Origin: Tenacibaculum maritimum NCIMB 2154
GTDB taxonomy: Bacteria > Bacteroidota > Bacteroidia > Flavobacteriales > Flavobacteriaceae
DNA: 64,000 bases
Reading direction: 5' to 3'
NCBI RefSeq assembly: GCF_900119795.1
Contig: NZ_LT634361.1
Span: 1 to 64,000, forward strand
Shown: piece by piece, positions 53,747-63,848 of the stretch
Position numbering within the stretch: the stretch's first letter is position 1
Layout: each line of letters starts with the position of its first letter
Position numbers and translations under genes: made by a program
The notes under the pieces: model-generated
Database searches by the model: none
What the model was told of the DNA's origin: nothing
Seen by the model: only the letters and a program-made list of their open reading frames with translations

Positions 53747-56356
53747 TTGGCAAAAGCAACCACAAAAAAGGTTACTCCATTAATGAAGCAATACAATACA
53801 ATTAAGGCAAAGTACCCCGATGCTATGTTATTGTTTAGAGTAGGAGATTTTTATGAAACTTTTGGAGAAGACGCTAAAAAAGCCTCAGAAGTTCTAGGTA
53901 TTATTTTGACGAAAAGAGGAGCAGGAAGTGAAAACGAAACAGCATTAGCAGGATTCCCGCATCACTCCTTAAATACCTACTTACCTAAATTAGTAAAATC
54001 GGGTTTACGAGTGGCTATTTGCGATCAGTTGGAAGACCCTAAAATGACCAAAACCATTGTAAAAAGAGGGGTTACAGAATTAGTAACACCAGGGGTAGCC
54101 TTAAATGATGAAGTATTACATACAAAAAGCAATAACTTTTTAGCAACCGTTCATTTTGGAAAAAAGTTATTAGGAGTTTCCTTTTTAGATGTATCTACAG
54201 GTGAATTTCTAATAGCCCAAGGAAATGAAGAGTATATAGATAAGTTATTGCAAAACTTTTCACCAAGTGAAATTTTGGTTCAAAAGCAATACAAGCAACG
54301 CTTTTTAGAGTTATTTACAAATAGGTTTCATACATTTTATTTAGAAGATTGGGTTTTTCAAAAAGAATATGGAGAAGATACTTTAAAAAGCCATTTTAAA
54401 GTTCAGAATTTAAAAGGATTTGGTATTGATGCGTTAGAATACGGAATCATAGCAGCAGGAGCGGTACTGTATTACTTATCAGAAACACAACACAATAAAT
54501 TAGCACATATACAGGCTATTAGTAGAATAGCAGAAGATAATTATGTGTGGATGGATCGTTTTACCGTAAAAAACTTAGAGCTATATGGAGGCAATTCAGC
54601 CAATTCAGTAACCTTATTAGATATTATAGATAAAACGATTTCTCCCATGGGAGGAAGACTGTTAAAGCGCTGGTTGGCTTTGCCATTAAAAGATATGGAG
54701 CAAATAAAGCACCGTCATGAATTGGTTAACTTTATGATTGAAGATGAAGTCTTTCATGAAATAGTGAGCTACCAACTAAAACAAGTTTCAGATATAGAAA
54801 GACTTATTTCTAAAGTAGCAACAGGAAAAGTTTCTCCACGAGAAGTAGTGCTGTTAAAAAACTCTTTAAAAGCAATTTTACCCATAAAAGAAGCTGCTGA
54901 AAAAAGTAAGAATGCATCTGTAAAAAGTATAGGAAAGTTACTGAATGATTGCAAACCGTTAATCACAAAAATAAATCATACATTATTTGACGATGCTCCC
55001 GTAAATATTAATAAAGGAAATGCCATAGCAAACGGTGTTTCTGAAGAGTTAGACGAATTAAGAGGTATTGCCAATTCAGGAAAAGAATATTTAGACAATA
55101 TGCTAGCTCGTGAAACAGAGCGAACAGGAATACCAAGCTTAAAAATAGCATTCAATAATGTTTTTGGATATTATATTGAAGTAAGAAATACCCATAAAAA
55201 TAAGGTTCCTGAAGAATGGATTCGAAAGCAAACTCTTGTAAATGCTGAGCGTTATATCACAGAAGAATTAAAAGAATACGAAACAAAAATTTTAGGAGCA
55301 GAAGAAAAAATTCAAAGCCTAGAAGCAGCGCTATTTTTAGACTTAATTCAATATGTCATCCAATATGTAGAACCAGTACAGCACAATGCACAGCTAATAG
55401 CTCAGCTAGATTGTTTATTGTCTTTTGCTTCTTTGGCAATAGAAAACCATTATGTGCGTCCTGTTTTAGATAAAAGCACAGATTTAGAAATTATAAAAGG
55501 AAGACACCCTGTAATAGAAAAGCAATTGCCTATTGGTGAAGAATACATTGCTAATGATGTGATTTTAAACAGGTCTGAACAGCAAATAATTATGATAACT
55601 GGGCCTAATATGTCCGGTAAATCAGCCATATTACGTCAAACCGCTTTGATTGTATTATTAGCACAAATGGGAAGCTATGTACCTGCTGAAAAGGCAAAAG
55701 TTGGAATTGTAGATAAAATTTTTACAAGAGTAGGTGCAAGTGACAATATTTCAATGGGAGAATCTACTTTTATGGTTGAAATGAATGAAACAGCATCTAT
55801 CTTAAATAATATTTCAGAACGCAGCTTAGTATTATTAGATGAAATAGGTAGGGGCACTTCTACTTATGATGGTATTTCTATAGCTTGGGCAATTTCAGAA
55901 TACTTACATGAGCACCCTGCAAAGGCAAAAACATTATTTGCTACGCATTACCATGAGTTGAATGAGATGACAAGTACTTTTGAACGAATTAAAAACTTTA
56001 ATGTATCAGTAAAAGAACTAGAAGACAGTATTATCTTTTTACGTAAGCTAGTTGCAGGAGGGAGTAATCATAGTTTTGGAATTCATGTGGCAAAACTAGC
56101 AGGAATGCCTTCACAGGTAATTCATAGAGCAAATAAAATTTTAAAGCAATTGGAAGAAAATCATGCTCAAAAAGAAGTAAAAGATACTTTAAAGCAAGCC
56201 CAACATGATGAAATGCAATTAAGCTTTTTTCAATTAGACGATCCTTTATTAGAAGATTTAAGAGAAGAAATTGTAACCACTAATATAGATGCGTTAACCC
56301 CTATTGAAGCATTGATGAAATTGAATGAAATTAAGCGTATGCTAGTTAAAAAATAA
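53747..56356 (+). CDS. mutS: DNA mismatch repair protein MutS
   Basis: Recognises mismatches and starts repair with MutL. The 869 residues fit the family. The mismatch-contacting motif DFYETF is near residue 32. The Walker A GPNMSGKS is near residue 618. The signature [14 protein letters not shown] is near residue 700, and the ATPase-end ATHYHEL follows. The TTG start is chosen because the usual N-terminal [18 protein letters not shown] begins there. It is terminated by a strong hairpin. Confidence 0.98.
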   Translation: MAKATTKKVTPLMKQYNTIKAKYPDAMLLFRVGDFYETFGEDAKKASEVLGIILTKRGAGSENETALAGFPHHSLNTYLPKLVKSGLRVAICDQLEDPKMTKTIVKRGVTELVTPGVALNDEVLHTKSNNFLATVHFGKKLLGVSFLDVSTGEFLIAQGNEEYIDKLLQNFSPSEILVQKQYKQRFLELFTNRFHTFYLEDWVFQKEYGEDTLKSHFKVQNLKGFGIDALEYGIIAAGAVLYYLSETQHNKLAHIQAISRIAEDNYVWMDRFTVKNLELYGGNSANSVTLLDIIDKTISPMGGRLLKRWLALPLKDMEQIKHRHELVNFMIEDEVFHEIVSYQLKQVSDIERLISKVATGKVSPREVVLLKNSLKAILPIKEAAEKSKNASVKSIGKLLNDCKPLITKINHTLFDDAPVNINKGNAIANGVSEELDELRGIANSGKEYLDNMLARETERTGIPSLKIAFNNVFGYYIEVRNTHKNKVPEEWIRKQTLVNAERYITEELKEYETKILGAEEKIQSLEAALFLDLIQYVIQYVEPVQHNAQLIAQLDCLLSFASLAIENHYVRPVLDKSTDLEIIKGRHPVIEKQLPIGEEYIANDVILNRSEQQIIMITGPNMSGKSAILRQTALIVLLAQMGSYVPAEKAKVGIVDKIFTRVGASDNISMGESTFMVEMNETASILNNISERSLVLLDEIGRGTSTYDGISIAWAISEYLHEHPAKAKTLFATHYHELNEMTSTFERIKNFNVSVKELEDSIIFLRKLVAGGSNHSFGIHVAKLAGMPSQVIHRANKILKQLEENHAQKEVKDTLKQAQHDEMQLSFFQLDDPLLEDLREEIVTTNIDALTPIEALMKLNEIKRMLVKK

Positions 56357-56380
56357 AACAGTGTTTCTAAACAATATTAA

Positions 56381-56415
56381 TAAAGGGCTACTTTTTATGA
56401 AAAGTAGCCCTTTAT
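56381..56415. terminator. Bidirectional terminator
   Basis: TAAAGGGCTACTTTT / AAAAGTAGCCCTTTA stem with a 4-base loop between the convergent mutS and UspA genes. Confidence 0.92.
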
Positions 56416-56449
56416 TAATTATTTAAAAAGAAGTAATTGTACAATGTTA

Positions 56450-57244
56450 TTATTGTTTCCCACTTAAAACCAGCAAAGGAACATTACAGTGAAACTCTTC
56501 TTTTAAAATGGTATTCTTTTCCCATAATTTTTTAAAGAAACCACGTTTACGTCTAAAAACGCACAGCATATCAGGGTTATGCGATTGAAAATGGGCTAAA
56601 ACCCCTTGAAAAGTAGTAGCGTTTTCAGCAATGGTTAATTTTGATTTTATCTTTTCTAATTCCGGATCTAAAACTACATCTTTATCAGTATGATTAGGCG
56701 TTTTAACTAGTAATAAATTAGAAACAGAGGTAAAAGAATTTAAGATTTTATGCAAAGGAGCTAATACCTCTTTTTTCTTCATGATACCCGATTTAAAAGC
56801 AGTTAAAACAGATGAAATAGGAGAAAAAACATACCCTTCAGGTACAATTAACATTGGAATTTCCGTTTGTTTTACTATGCTACCTGAAGTATTTCCTAAA
56901 AAAACCTCTTCTTTGATAGAGTTACTTTTAGGACCCATAATAATTAAATCAACACCCAACTCCCTATCAATGGCAGTAATACTATCCAATACATTTCCTT
57001 TTGCAGTAATCATTTTTATAGCTACCTCTTTTTGGTTTACCGCGGCTATTACTGTACGTAAATACAAGTTGGTTTCGCGTTGCATGGTAGTATCTGCATT
57101 CACAAAAGCACCAGCCTTTGTGAGTACATTGTAAGCCCTAAATACAAATATTTTTGCATCAATAACCTTTGCAAAATCTACAGCATATTGTAGTGTACTG
57201 ATAGCATTTTCAGAAGCACCAATAGGAACTAAAATGTTTTTCAT
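56450..57244 (-). CDS. Universal stress protein (UspA family), two domains
   Basis: 264 residues. The first Usp domain starts MKNILVPIGASENAISTLQY and carries the ATP-binding pattern G-2x-G-9x-G(S/T) in IIMGPKSNSIKEEVFLGNTS and the following GS. A second, degenerate Usp-like half follows (FRRKRGFFKKLW, NVPLLVLSG). Such proteins accumulate in stress and starvation; the precise role is unknown. Confidence 0.88.
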   Translation of the reverse strand: MKNILVPIGASENAISTLQYAVDFAKVIDAKIFVFRAYNVLTKAGAFVNADTTMQRETNLYLRTVIAAVNQKEVAIKMITAKGNVLDSITAIDRELGVDLIIMGPKSNSIKEEVFLGNTSGSIVKQTEIPMLIVPEGYVFSPISSVLTAFKSGIMKKKEVLAPLHKILNSFTSVSNLLLVKTPNHTDKDVVLDPELEKIKSKLTIAENATTFQGVLAHFQSHNPDMLCVFRRKRGFFKKLWEKNTILKEEFHCNVPLLVLSGKQ

Positions 57245-57378
57245 AGAAAAATGGTATTATGGTTAAAAAAAGAAAATTACATAAAATAATTTGAATACAA
57301 AGATAAATATTTTTATTAGCCTCGTAAAAAGAGAAAAGACAAGAGGGTAAAACAAGTAAAATACTCCTGTTAAAAAAG

Positions 57379-57386
57379 TATCTTTG
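57379..57386 (+). promoter_or_regulatory. Bacteroidota -7 box upstream of the MATE gene
   Basis: TATCTTTG, about 150 bases before the MATE ATG, implying a fairly long leader. The leader contains no gene that I can see. Confidence 0.5.
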
Positions 57387-57534
57387 GCTCCTTAAAAATT
57401 AAGGAGATATGCTTTGCCAGCAGTGAAAGATTCAAGTAAGAACAACTTCTGATAATACTATTTTTTTAGCATTCGCAATGTTTTTTAGAAGTCTAAAAAA
57501 AATGAGAGGAAGCCTTAATTGTTAGTTATTTTTT

Positions 57535-58863
57535 ATGAATATTAGTTTTAAACAGATCAATCAGCTTGCTTTTCCAGCGCTTATAGCAGGAGTAGCAGAA
57601 CCATTACTATCTACTACAGATTTAGCAATAGTAGGAAATATACCTCATAATGCCACAGAAAGTTTAGCAGCTATTGGAATTGTGGGAGCATTCTTATCAA
57701 TGCTTATTTGGGTATTTGGACAAACTAGAAGTGGAATATCAGCCATCCTATCGCAATATGTTGGGGCAAACCGATTGGAAGAGGTTAAAAATCTACCAGT
57801 ACAAGCAATGGTTATTGTTATTGGAGTAAGTATGGTAATTTTGTTATTGAGTTATCCATTTGCTCAAGAAATATTTGAATTTTATAATGCTTCCGGAAAA
57901 GTATTAGCATATACAGTAACTTACTATAAAATTAGAGTATTTGGATTTCCTTTTACATTATTTACAATTGCTGTTTTTGGTACTTTTAGAGGGCTCCAGA
58001 ATACTTTTTATCCAATGTTAATAGCCATTACAGGAACTGTAGTAAATATTGTTTTGGATATTGTTTTGGTATATGGAATAAAAGGTTGCGTTCCAGCAAT
58101 GCATATTGAAGGAGCTGCCTATGCAAGTGTTTTTGCACAAATAATTATGGCATGTATGTCCATTATTTTAATGCTCAAGAAAACAAGTATTCCTTTAAAA
58201 TTTAGTTTGCCATTCAATAAAGAAATTCCACGATTTGTAAATATGGTATTGCATTTGTTTGTAAGAACTATTGCTTTAAATGTAGCATTGTATTTTGGAA
58301 CCTCTTATGCTACAGCTTATGGTGATGATACTATTGCTGCTTACACAATAGGTTTGAATTTATGGTTAATGGGAGCATTTATGATGGATGGTTATGCCAG
58401 TGCTGGAAATATTTTATCAGGAAAACTATTGGGAGCAAAAAATTACAAAGCATTGCTAAACTTAGGAAATCAACTAATTATTTATGGCTTTTTATTGGGG
58501 CTTTTTTTAGCTTTTGTAGGAAGTGTCTTTTACAATGCAATAGGAAGTGCTTTTACAAAACAACCAGGGGTGTTAGCAGAATTTTACAATGTTTTTTGGA
58601 TTATTTTATTAATGCAACCAGTTTGCTCAATAGCTTTTATTTTTGATGGAATATTTAAAGGCTTAGGTGAAATGAAATACTTAAGAAATGTATTGCTAAT
58701 AGCAACTACCTTAGTGTTTGTACCAACGCTATTGCTTTTGCATAAGCTAAACTATAAATTATATGCTATTTGGATTGCTTTTTTCTTTTGGATGTTAGGA
58801 AGAGGAATTCCATTGATTTTAAAATTTAGAAGAAAGTTTTTACCACTCTCTCAAAAATCTTAA
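57535..58863 (+). CDS. MATE-family (DinF-like) efflux transporter
   Basis: A 442-residue multidrug/toxin extrusion protein with twelve predicted membrane helices in two related halves (PALIAGVAEPLLSTTDLAIV ... in the first; LHLFVRTIALNVALYFGTSY opening the second). These exporters use Na+ or H+ gradients. The N-terminal pattern is closest to the DinF branch. The next gene begins 21 bases later, so the two are probably co-transcribed. Confidence 0.9.
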   Translation: MNISFKQINQLAFPALIAGVAEPLLSTTDLAIVGNIPHNATESLAAIGIVGAFLSMLIWVFGQTRSGISAILSQYVGANRLEEVKNLPVQAMVIVIGVSMVILLLSYPFAQEIFEFYNASGKVLAYTVTYYKIRVFGFPFTLFTIAVFGTFRGLQNTFYPMLIAITGTVVNIVLDIVLVYGIKGCVPAMHIEGAAYASVFAQIIMACMSIILMLKKTSIPLKFSLPFNKEIPRFVNMVLHLFVRTIALNVALYFGTSYATAYGDDTIAAYTIGLNLWLMGAFMMDGYASAGNILSGKLLGAKNYKALLNLGNQLIIYGFLLGLFLAFVGSVFYNAIGSAFTKQPGVLAEFYNVFWIILLMQPVCSIAFIFDGIFKGLGEMKYLRNVLLIATTLVFVPTLLLLHKLNYKLYAIWIAFFFWMLGRGIPLILKFRRKFLPLSQKS

Positions 58864-58884
58864 TTTAGCTTAAATTTAAAAAAT

Positions 58885-59652
58885 ATGACCACTACTAGAA
58901 AGAACGGAAGTTTATATACTTCTATCCAAAACCGTATTGCAACAATAGTGTTTGGGCATCCTGCAAGTAATTCTTTTCCAAGTGAATTATTAGTTAGGTT
59001 AGCAGAAGAGTTTTCTAAATTATCCAAAAATGAAGCAGTATCCGTAATTGTTTTAAAATCTGAAGGAGATCGAGCTTTTTGTGCTGGAGCATCTTTTGAT
59101 GAGTTAGTAGGAATCCATACTTTAGAAGAAGGAAAGCATTTCTTTTCGGGTTTTGCCAATGTAATTAATGCTATGAGAACTTGTGCTAAGTTAATTATAG
59201 GACGAATTCAAGGAAAAACCGTGGGAGGAGGTGTTGGTTTGGCAGCAGCTTGTGATTATGTACTAGCAACAGAAGCAGCATCTATTAAACTGTCAGAGTT
59301 AACCATAGGTATCGGACCTTTTGTAATTGCGCCAGCAGTAGAGCGTAAAATAGGAGTAAGTGGTTTGGCAGAATTATCTTTGGCTGCCACTGATTGGAAA
59401 ACAGCTTATTGGGCAAAAGAAAAAGGATTGTATGCAAAAGTTTATGAAACAGTAAAAGAATTGGATGAAGAGGTTGAGATATTAGCAGAAAAACTGGGCT
59501 CATATAATCCGGAAGCATTGCTAGAAATAAAAAGGGTGTTGTGGAAAGGAACAGAAAGCTGGGACTCTTTATTAATAGAGCGTGCAGAGGTTTCAGGAAA
59601 ACTAGTGATGTCTGACTTTACAAAAAAAGCACTAATTAAGTTTAAAAAATAA
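58885..59652 (+). CDS. Enoyl-CoA hydratase/isomerase family protein
   Basis: A 255-residue crotonase-fold enzyme. The oxyanion-hole segment DRAFCAGASFDEL is near residue 67. GKTVGGGVGLAAACDYVLAT follows near residue 111, then IKLSELTIGIGPF. The first catalytic Glu of classical hydratases (GGG.EL) is replaced by Gly-Leu, as in methylglutaconyl-CoA hydratase-like enzymes, while the later Glu is kept. The substrate is therefore uncertain. Confidence 0.85.
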   Translation: MTTTRKNGSLYTSIQNRIATIVFGHPASNSFPSELLVRLAEEFSKLSKNEAVSVIVLKSEGDRAFCAGASFDELVGIHTLEEGKHFFSGFANVINAMRTCAKLIIGRIQGKTVGGGVGLAAACDYVLATEAASIKLSELTIGIGPFVIAPAVERKIGVSGLAELSLAATDWKTAYWAKEKGLYAKVYETVKELDEEVEILAEKLGSYNPEALLEIKRVLWKGTESWDSLLIERAEVSGKLVMSDFTKKALIKFKK

Positions 59653-59691
59653 ATAAAGTTGTATTTTCGACAACTATAAAAATAATAAAAA

Positions 59692-59787
59692 ATGGGTGGA
59701 GATTATTTATTCGCTGTATTAGCATTTGGAGTTGCAATTGTGTATTTTTTTAACAAATACAGAGCTAATAAAAAATATAGGAGGTAG
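59692..59787 (+). CDS. 31-residue membrane microprotein
   Basis: An ATG-started 31-codon frame: MGGDYLFAVLAFGVAIVYFF, then a basic tail NKYRANKKYRR. There is one membrane helix with positive C-terminal charge. The stop TAG shares its G with the GTG start of queD, and the AGGAGG ribosome-binding site of queD lies within its last codons, so the two are translationally coupled. The function is unknown. Confidence 0.55.
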   Translation: MGGDYLFAVLAFGVAIVYFFNKYRANKKYRR

Positions 59788-60236
59788 TGGCAAATATTAG
59801 AATAACAAAGCAGTTTAATTTTGAAACAGGGCATGCTTTATATGGCTATGACGGAAAGTGTAAAAATGTACATGGTCATAGTTATAAGCTATCTGTTACG
59901 GTGATAGGACAACCCATAACAGATGCTTCTAATGTAAAGTATGGAATGGTGATTGATTTTGGCGACTTAAAAAGAATAGTTAAAGAAGATATTGTTGACG
60001 TTTTTGACCATGCTACCGTATTTAATAAAAACACACCACATATTGAATTAGCAAAAGAATTACAAGATAGAGATCATCATGTTATTTTAGTTGATTACCA
60101 GCCTACTAGTGAAATGATGGTGATTGATTTTGCTGAAAAAATTAAAAAAAGATTACCTGAGAATATTCAATTATATGCTTTAAAATTACAAGAAACAGCT
60201 ACCAGCTTTGCAGAATGGTATGCTTCTGATAATTAA
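59787..60236 (+). CDS. queD: 6-carboxytetrahydropterin synthase (QueD/PTPS family)
   Basis: 149 residues. Converts dihydroneopterin triphosphate to 6-carboxytetrahydropterin for queuosine. Zinc ligands are His in FETGHALYGYDGKC and HGH in NVHGHSYKL; the catalytic Cys is in GKCKNVHGH. A strong AGGAGG at 59779-59784 fixes the GTG start. Confidence 0.9.
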   Translation: MANIRITKQFNFETGHALYGYDGKCKNVHGHSYKLSVTVIGQPITDASNVKYGMVIDFGDLKRIVKEDIVDVFDHATVFNKNTPHIELAKELQDRDHHVILVDYQPTSEMMVIDFAEKIKKRLPENIQLYALKLQETATSFAEWYASDN

Positions 60237-60245
60237 AGAATAATA

Positions 60246-60605
60246 CTATTTACACTGTTGCTTCAGTTTTTTGAAATCTTTTTTAAAGTAAGAATAACTA
60301 GTGATACCTGAGTGTTCGATAAAGCCAATTATTTCTTTTGATTTGGTGTGGATGATTATTTTATGAGTAATAGCTACTATTTTTGAAGATATGTTAGTTT
60401 TTATACGCGGAAGCCTTTTTATTACGGGAAAAGCTACGAATATGTCTTCTTTGGTTTCAAAGGCCTTAGCTATTCTATCAACAGGAACTAATACAATATT
60501 CGCTTTTGGAAATAAACTAATCAAAGAATGAGGTCTTTTGCCATGAACAATTGTTTCTTGAAATAAAATAGTACTACCTTTTAACGTTGAGCAATTTTCC
60601 TTCAT
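60246..60605 (-). CDS. Conserved-looking protein of unknown function, possibly N-truncated
   Basis: 119 residues with no signal or membrane helix. The C-terminus (IEHSGITSYSYFKKDFKKLK) recalls an AraC-type helix-turn-helix end, but the rest does not fit a family I know. Upstream, the same frame continues without a start (KYDWNDCIKEFAEKE) to a stop near 60655, so the gene could be the remains of a longer one. It is convergent with queD. Confidence 0.45.
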   Translation of the reverse strand: MKENCSTLKGSTILFQETIVHGKRPHSLISLFPKANIVLVPVDRIAKAFETKEDIFVAFPVIKRLPRIKTNISSKIVAITHKIIIHTKSKEIIGFIEHSGITSYSYFKKDFKKLKQQCK

Positions 60606-60780
60606 TTCTTTCTCAGCGAATTCCTTAATACAATCGTTCCAATCATATTTTCCTTAGACAAAGTTTTTGATCCGTTTAAGATATGGATAAGGTACTTGAT
60701 CATTAATCTAATACGCGCTTTAATTTTGCTAAATAAAGCATCTTAAGGCAATTTAATAGGAAATAAAAATGAGAATCTTC

Positions 60781-61347
60781 TTATTTCCCATTAAATTCAT
60801 TCATCGTATTTGACATACCTGCGGTAATAAAAGAATGAATAGCTTTTACAGAGGTAGGAATGCGCTCAATCATAGCACTTTCTTCATCAGCAGACCATTC
60901 TCCTAAAACGTAATCCACTTGTTTCCCTTTTTGATAGTGAGCCCCTACTCCAAACCTAAATCGGGGATAAGTACCTGTATGCAACTTTTCTTGAATATCT
61001 TTTAATCCATTATGACCACCAGAACTCCCCTTCCCTTTTATACGTAGGGTACCGAAGTCAATATTTAAGTCATCGGTAATAACAAGTAAATTTTCTTTTT
61101 CAATATGTTCTTTTTTTAGCCAGTATAGTATAGCTTTACCACTTAAATTCATATAGGTAGAAGGTTTTAAAACAATAACTGTTTTACCCTTCACCTTAAG
61201 TTTAGCAATATCGCCTAGTTTTTCAGTAGTAAACGTTTCATTGTGCTCTTTAACAAAAGCATCTACAATTTTAAATCCTATATTATGACGAGTATTTTCA
61301 TATTTCGCACCAATATTACCGAGCCCTACTATTAAAAATTTTTTCAT
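60781..61347 (-). CDS. pth: Peptidyl-tRNA hydrolase
   Basis: Releases tRNA from stalled peptidyl-tRNA. 188 residues. The catalytic region is NTRHNIGF near residue 20; other signatures are KPSTYMNLSG and GKGSSGGHNGLKDI. It lies downstream of rplY on the same strand, beyond a terminator hairpin. Confidence 0.97.
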   Translation of the reverse strand: MKKFLIVGLGNIGAKYENTRHNIGFKIVDAFVKEHNETFTTEKLGDIAKLKVKGKTVIVLKPSTYMNLSGKAILYWLKKEHIEKENLLVITDDLNIDFGTLRIKGKGSSGGHNGLKDIQEKLHTGTYPRFRFGVGAHYQKGKQVDYVLGEWSADEESAMIERIPTSVKAIHSFITAGMSNTMNEFNGK

Positions 61348-61400
61348 ATAATATTAATCTTATTTTTTATAATTTACGCAATGAATACCAGTTATAATTA

Positions 61401-61429
61401 AAAAAGCGTTACTCAAAGTAACGCTTTTT
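61401..61429 (-). terminator. Terminator after rplY
   Basis: AAAAAGCGTTAC / GTAACGCTTTTT with a 5-base loop between rplY and pth. Confidence 0.92.
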
Positions 61430-61451
61430 AATCATTTATAATAAGCTATTT

Positions 61452-62027
61452 TTAAGCTTCTGCCTCAGTAGCAGCTTTAGCCGCATTACGAGACATTCTT
61501 ACTTGTGCAACCACAGTATTATCTGGGTGTAATAAAGTATAGTTATCATTTTTCAACTCAGTTACATATAGTTTATTACCAATTTGTAACTCCGTAATAT
61601 CAGCTTCAATAAAGTCTGGTAAATTAGATGGTAATGCTTTTACTTTTAATTTACGTAAATTATGACGTAAAGCACCACCAATCATCACACCCTTAGAAAC
61701 ACCAACTAAACGAAGAGGAATGTTCATAGTAACTTCTTTGTTTTCAAATAACTGATAAAAATCTACATGTAAAATTTTGTCAGTTACTGGGTGAAACTGA
61801 ATATCTTGTAAGATAGCAGCATATGTTGTTCCACCGATTTCAATCGACGCAGTATATACATTTGGAGTGTACACTAGGTTTTTGAAAGCTATTTCTTCCG
61901 CTGAAAAGTGAACTGGTTTGTCTCCTCCGTATAATACGCAAGGAACCTTTCCAGCATTACGTAAGGCTTTAGTTGCTTTTTTACCTACGCTTTCTCTTTG
62001 AGATCCATTGATTGTAATTGATTTCAT
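61452..62027 (-). CDS. rplY: 50S ribosomal protein L25 (Ctc/TL5 form)
   Basis: Binds 5S rRNA. The 191 residues show the long form: L25 domain ([20 protein letters not shown], then LHVDFYQL) plus the C-terminal TL5 beta domain ([20 protein letters not shown]). It lies 19 bases downstream of prs, a common arrangement in Bacteroidota, and the pair is probably one transcript. Confidence 0.97.
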   Translation of the reverse strand: MKSITINGSQRESVGKKATKALRNAGKVPCVLYGGDKPVHFSAEEIAFKNLVYTPNVYTASIEIGGTTYAAILQDIQFHPVTDKILHVDFYQLFENKEVTMNIPLRLVGVSKGVMIGGALRHNLRKLKVKALPSNLPDFIEADITELQIGNKLYVTELKNDNYTLLHPDNTVVAQVRMSRNAAKAATEAEA

Positions 62028-62046
62028 TACTTCGTTTTTATTTATA

Positions 62047-62988
62047 TTACATTAAAAATTCATCGCTAATAGATGTGTTCTCCTGAACCTTATGCATCAC
62101 ATCAGCAAATAAAGTGGCGCAAGATACAACTTTTATTTTAGATACCTTCTTTTTTAAAGGGATGGTATCAGAAATGATTAATTCTGTTAAACTAGAATTT
62201 TGAATTTTCTCATAAGCATCTCCTGAAAGAATAGGATGCGTACAAACAGCACGAACGCTTAATGCTCCTCTTTCTATCATCAAATCAGCAGCTTTGGTAA
62301 GTGTACCTCCAGTATCAATCATGTCATCTACTAAAACAACATGCTTCCCTTCTACTTCACCAATTAACTCCATATGAGAAACTACATTTGCTCTTTTACG
62401 TTGTTTATAGCAAATTACAACATCAGACTCTAAGTATTTAGAATAGGCGTAAGCTCTTTTAGAACCTCCCATATCAGGAGAAGCAATTGTTAAATTAGCT
62501 AAGTTCAACGATTTTAAATAAGGTAAAAATATGGTAGAAGCGTATAAATGATCTACGGGTTTTTCAAAAAAACCTTGAATTTGATCGGCGTGTAAATCCA
62601 TTGTCATAATTCTTGTAGCTCCTGCGCTTTGTAGTAAATTAGCTACAAGCTTTGCACCAATAGCTACACGAGGTTGGTCTTTTCTGTCTTGACGAGCCCA
62701 TCCAAAATAAGGCATTACCGCGGTAATATGTCTTGCAGAAGCACGTTTGGCAGCGTCTAGCATCAAAAGCATTTCCATTAAGTTATCTGCTGATGGAAAT
62801 GTGGAACCAATAATAAAAACGCGTCTTCCTCTTACAGACTCCTCAAAAGCAGGCTGAAATTCTCCATCACTAAAATGAGTGGTGTTTACTTTTCCTAAGG
62901 TTGTGCCATATTTTGTAGCAATTTCCTTTGCTAACTCAATACTTTGAGAGCAAGCAAATATTTTCGGATTTAATTGATTTGTAGTCAT
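62047..62988 (-). CDS. prs: Ribose-phosphate pyrophosphokinase
   Basis: Makes PRPP from ribose-5-phosphate and ATP for nucleotide, His and Trp synthesis. 313 residues. Motifs are [15 protein letters not shown] (flexible ATP loop), [12 protein letters not shown] and the PRPP-binding loop [14 protein letters not shown] near residue 215. It is the first gene of prs-rplY. Confidence 0.98.
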   Translation of the reverse strand: MTTNQLNPKIFACSQSIELAKEIATKYGTTLGKVNTTHFSDGEFQPAFEESVRGRRVFIIGSTFPSADNLMEMLLMLDAAKRASARHITAVMPYFGWARQDRKDQPRVAIGAKLVANLLQSAGATRIMTMDLHADQIQGFFEKPVDHLYASTIFLPYLKSLNLANLTIASPDMGGSKRAYAYSKYLESDVVICYKQRKRANVVSHMELIGEVEGKHVVLVDDMIDTGGTLTKAADLMIERGALSVRAVCTHPILSGDAYEKIQNSSLTELIISDTIPLKKKVSKIKVVSCATLFADVMHKVQENTSISDEFLM

Positions 62989-63027
62989 TTAATGTATTAC
63001 AATTTTAGTATGTGTTGCTGTTAGCGG

Positions 63028-63035
63028 CAAAAATA
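63028..63035 (-). promoter_or_regulatory. Bacteroidota -7 box for prs
   Basis: TATTTTTG on the minus strand, a TAnnTTTG match, 40 bases before the prs start. Confidence 0.55.
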
Positions 63036-63090
63036 AAAATTATTTGATGAGTTCCTTCCTTTATTTCTAGAATAAACTAAAAATATTTTT

Positions 63091-63098
63091 TAAATTTG
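63091..63098 (+). promoter_or_regulatory. Bacteroidota -7 box for tRNA-Leu
   Basis: TAAATTTG, a TAnnTTTG match, about 58 bases before the tRNA 5' end. Confidence 0.5.
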
Positions 63099-63155
63099 CA
63101 CTCGGAATTTATTACAACTCTTAATAAAACGAGAGGTTTGATAAATAACTATTTT

Positions 63156-63239
63156 GCCGAAGTGGTGGAATTGGTAGACACGTCGGATTCAAAATCCGAT
63201 GCTTTCAAAGGCGTGCGGGTTCGATTCCCGCCTTCGGTA
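63156..63239 (+). tRNA. tRNA-Leu (anticodon CAA)
   Basis: The sequence folds as a class II tRNA. The acceptor GCCGAAG pairs with CTTCGGT (one G-T pair). D-arm: GGTGGAATTGGTAGACAC. Anticodon stem TCGGA / TCCGA with loop TTCAAAA, so anticodon CAA. The long variable arm TGCTTTCAAAGGCGT identifies Leu/Ser/Tyr type, and the T-arm is GCGGGTTCGATTCCCGC. CCA is not encoded. Confidence 0.96.
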
Positions 63240-63307
63240 CAACCAAAAGCGATTTTATTTTATCAATGAAATCGCTTTTTTCTTTCTAAAACCGATTTAA
63301 GTAAAAG

Positions 63308-63470
63308 AAGTGATTTCAACTGTTTGTTTTGAAGCGAAAATTTAGGGTTTTTTGCCCTAATACGTCTTTTTTGAATAACATAGCTTTTGTTACATTGTGA
63401 AAAAAGCTAAAATTAGGAGGAAATAAGATAACTTTGTAGGCATCAGAAAAAGTTTAAACCACTTTAAACT
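63308..63470 (+). repeat. Dispersed intergenic repeat copy 4 (longest)
   Basis: AAGAAGTGATTTCAACTGTT ... GAAGCGAAAATTTAGG ... GTCTTTTTTGAATAACATAG aligns with 52913-53030. The later part, GGCATCAGAAAAAGTTTAAA, aligns with 24931-24955. The remaining bases between the tRNA and 63849 show no gene. Confidence 0.55.
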
Positions 63471-63848
63471 TAAGGATCTTTAGATAAAAGGATTCTATGG
63501 TTACGATTTAAAAAAATAAGCATTAAAAACCTAATAAATTATTTGGTAGTTTAGTGTTGTAAAAAAGAAGAATTACAGATGAAGAAATTGCTATAAACTT
63601 TCTTTATATATCAAATACTGCCAAAAAAACAATGCTAAAAAAGAAGAGGTGTTATGTTTTTACTGAAGAGAATAGGTTACAGGGTAACGTTAAGCGAAAT
63701 AAAGTTGTTTCCTTTTATAATTGCCTTTTTTCTTCTTGAAGAAGAACTTAATCTTAGTGTTTTTAAATGCAAATTTATTTTGAAATTGAATAGATTTCTA
63801 CAATACATACGAAGAAGATAAAAATGTAAAATAATTAATATAAAAACT

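Noticed and set aside
63540..63848. Short minus-strand frame near 63677-63871
   Set aside because: No ribosome-binding site, low-complexity Phe/Ile/Leu composition, and it overlaps the start of the plus-strand gene at 63849.
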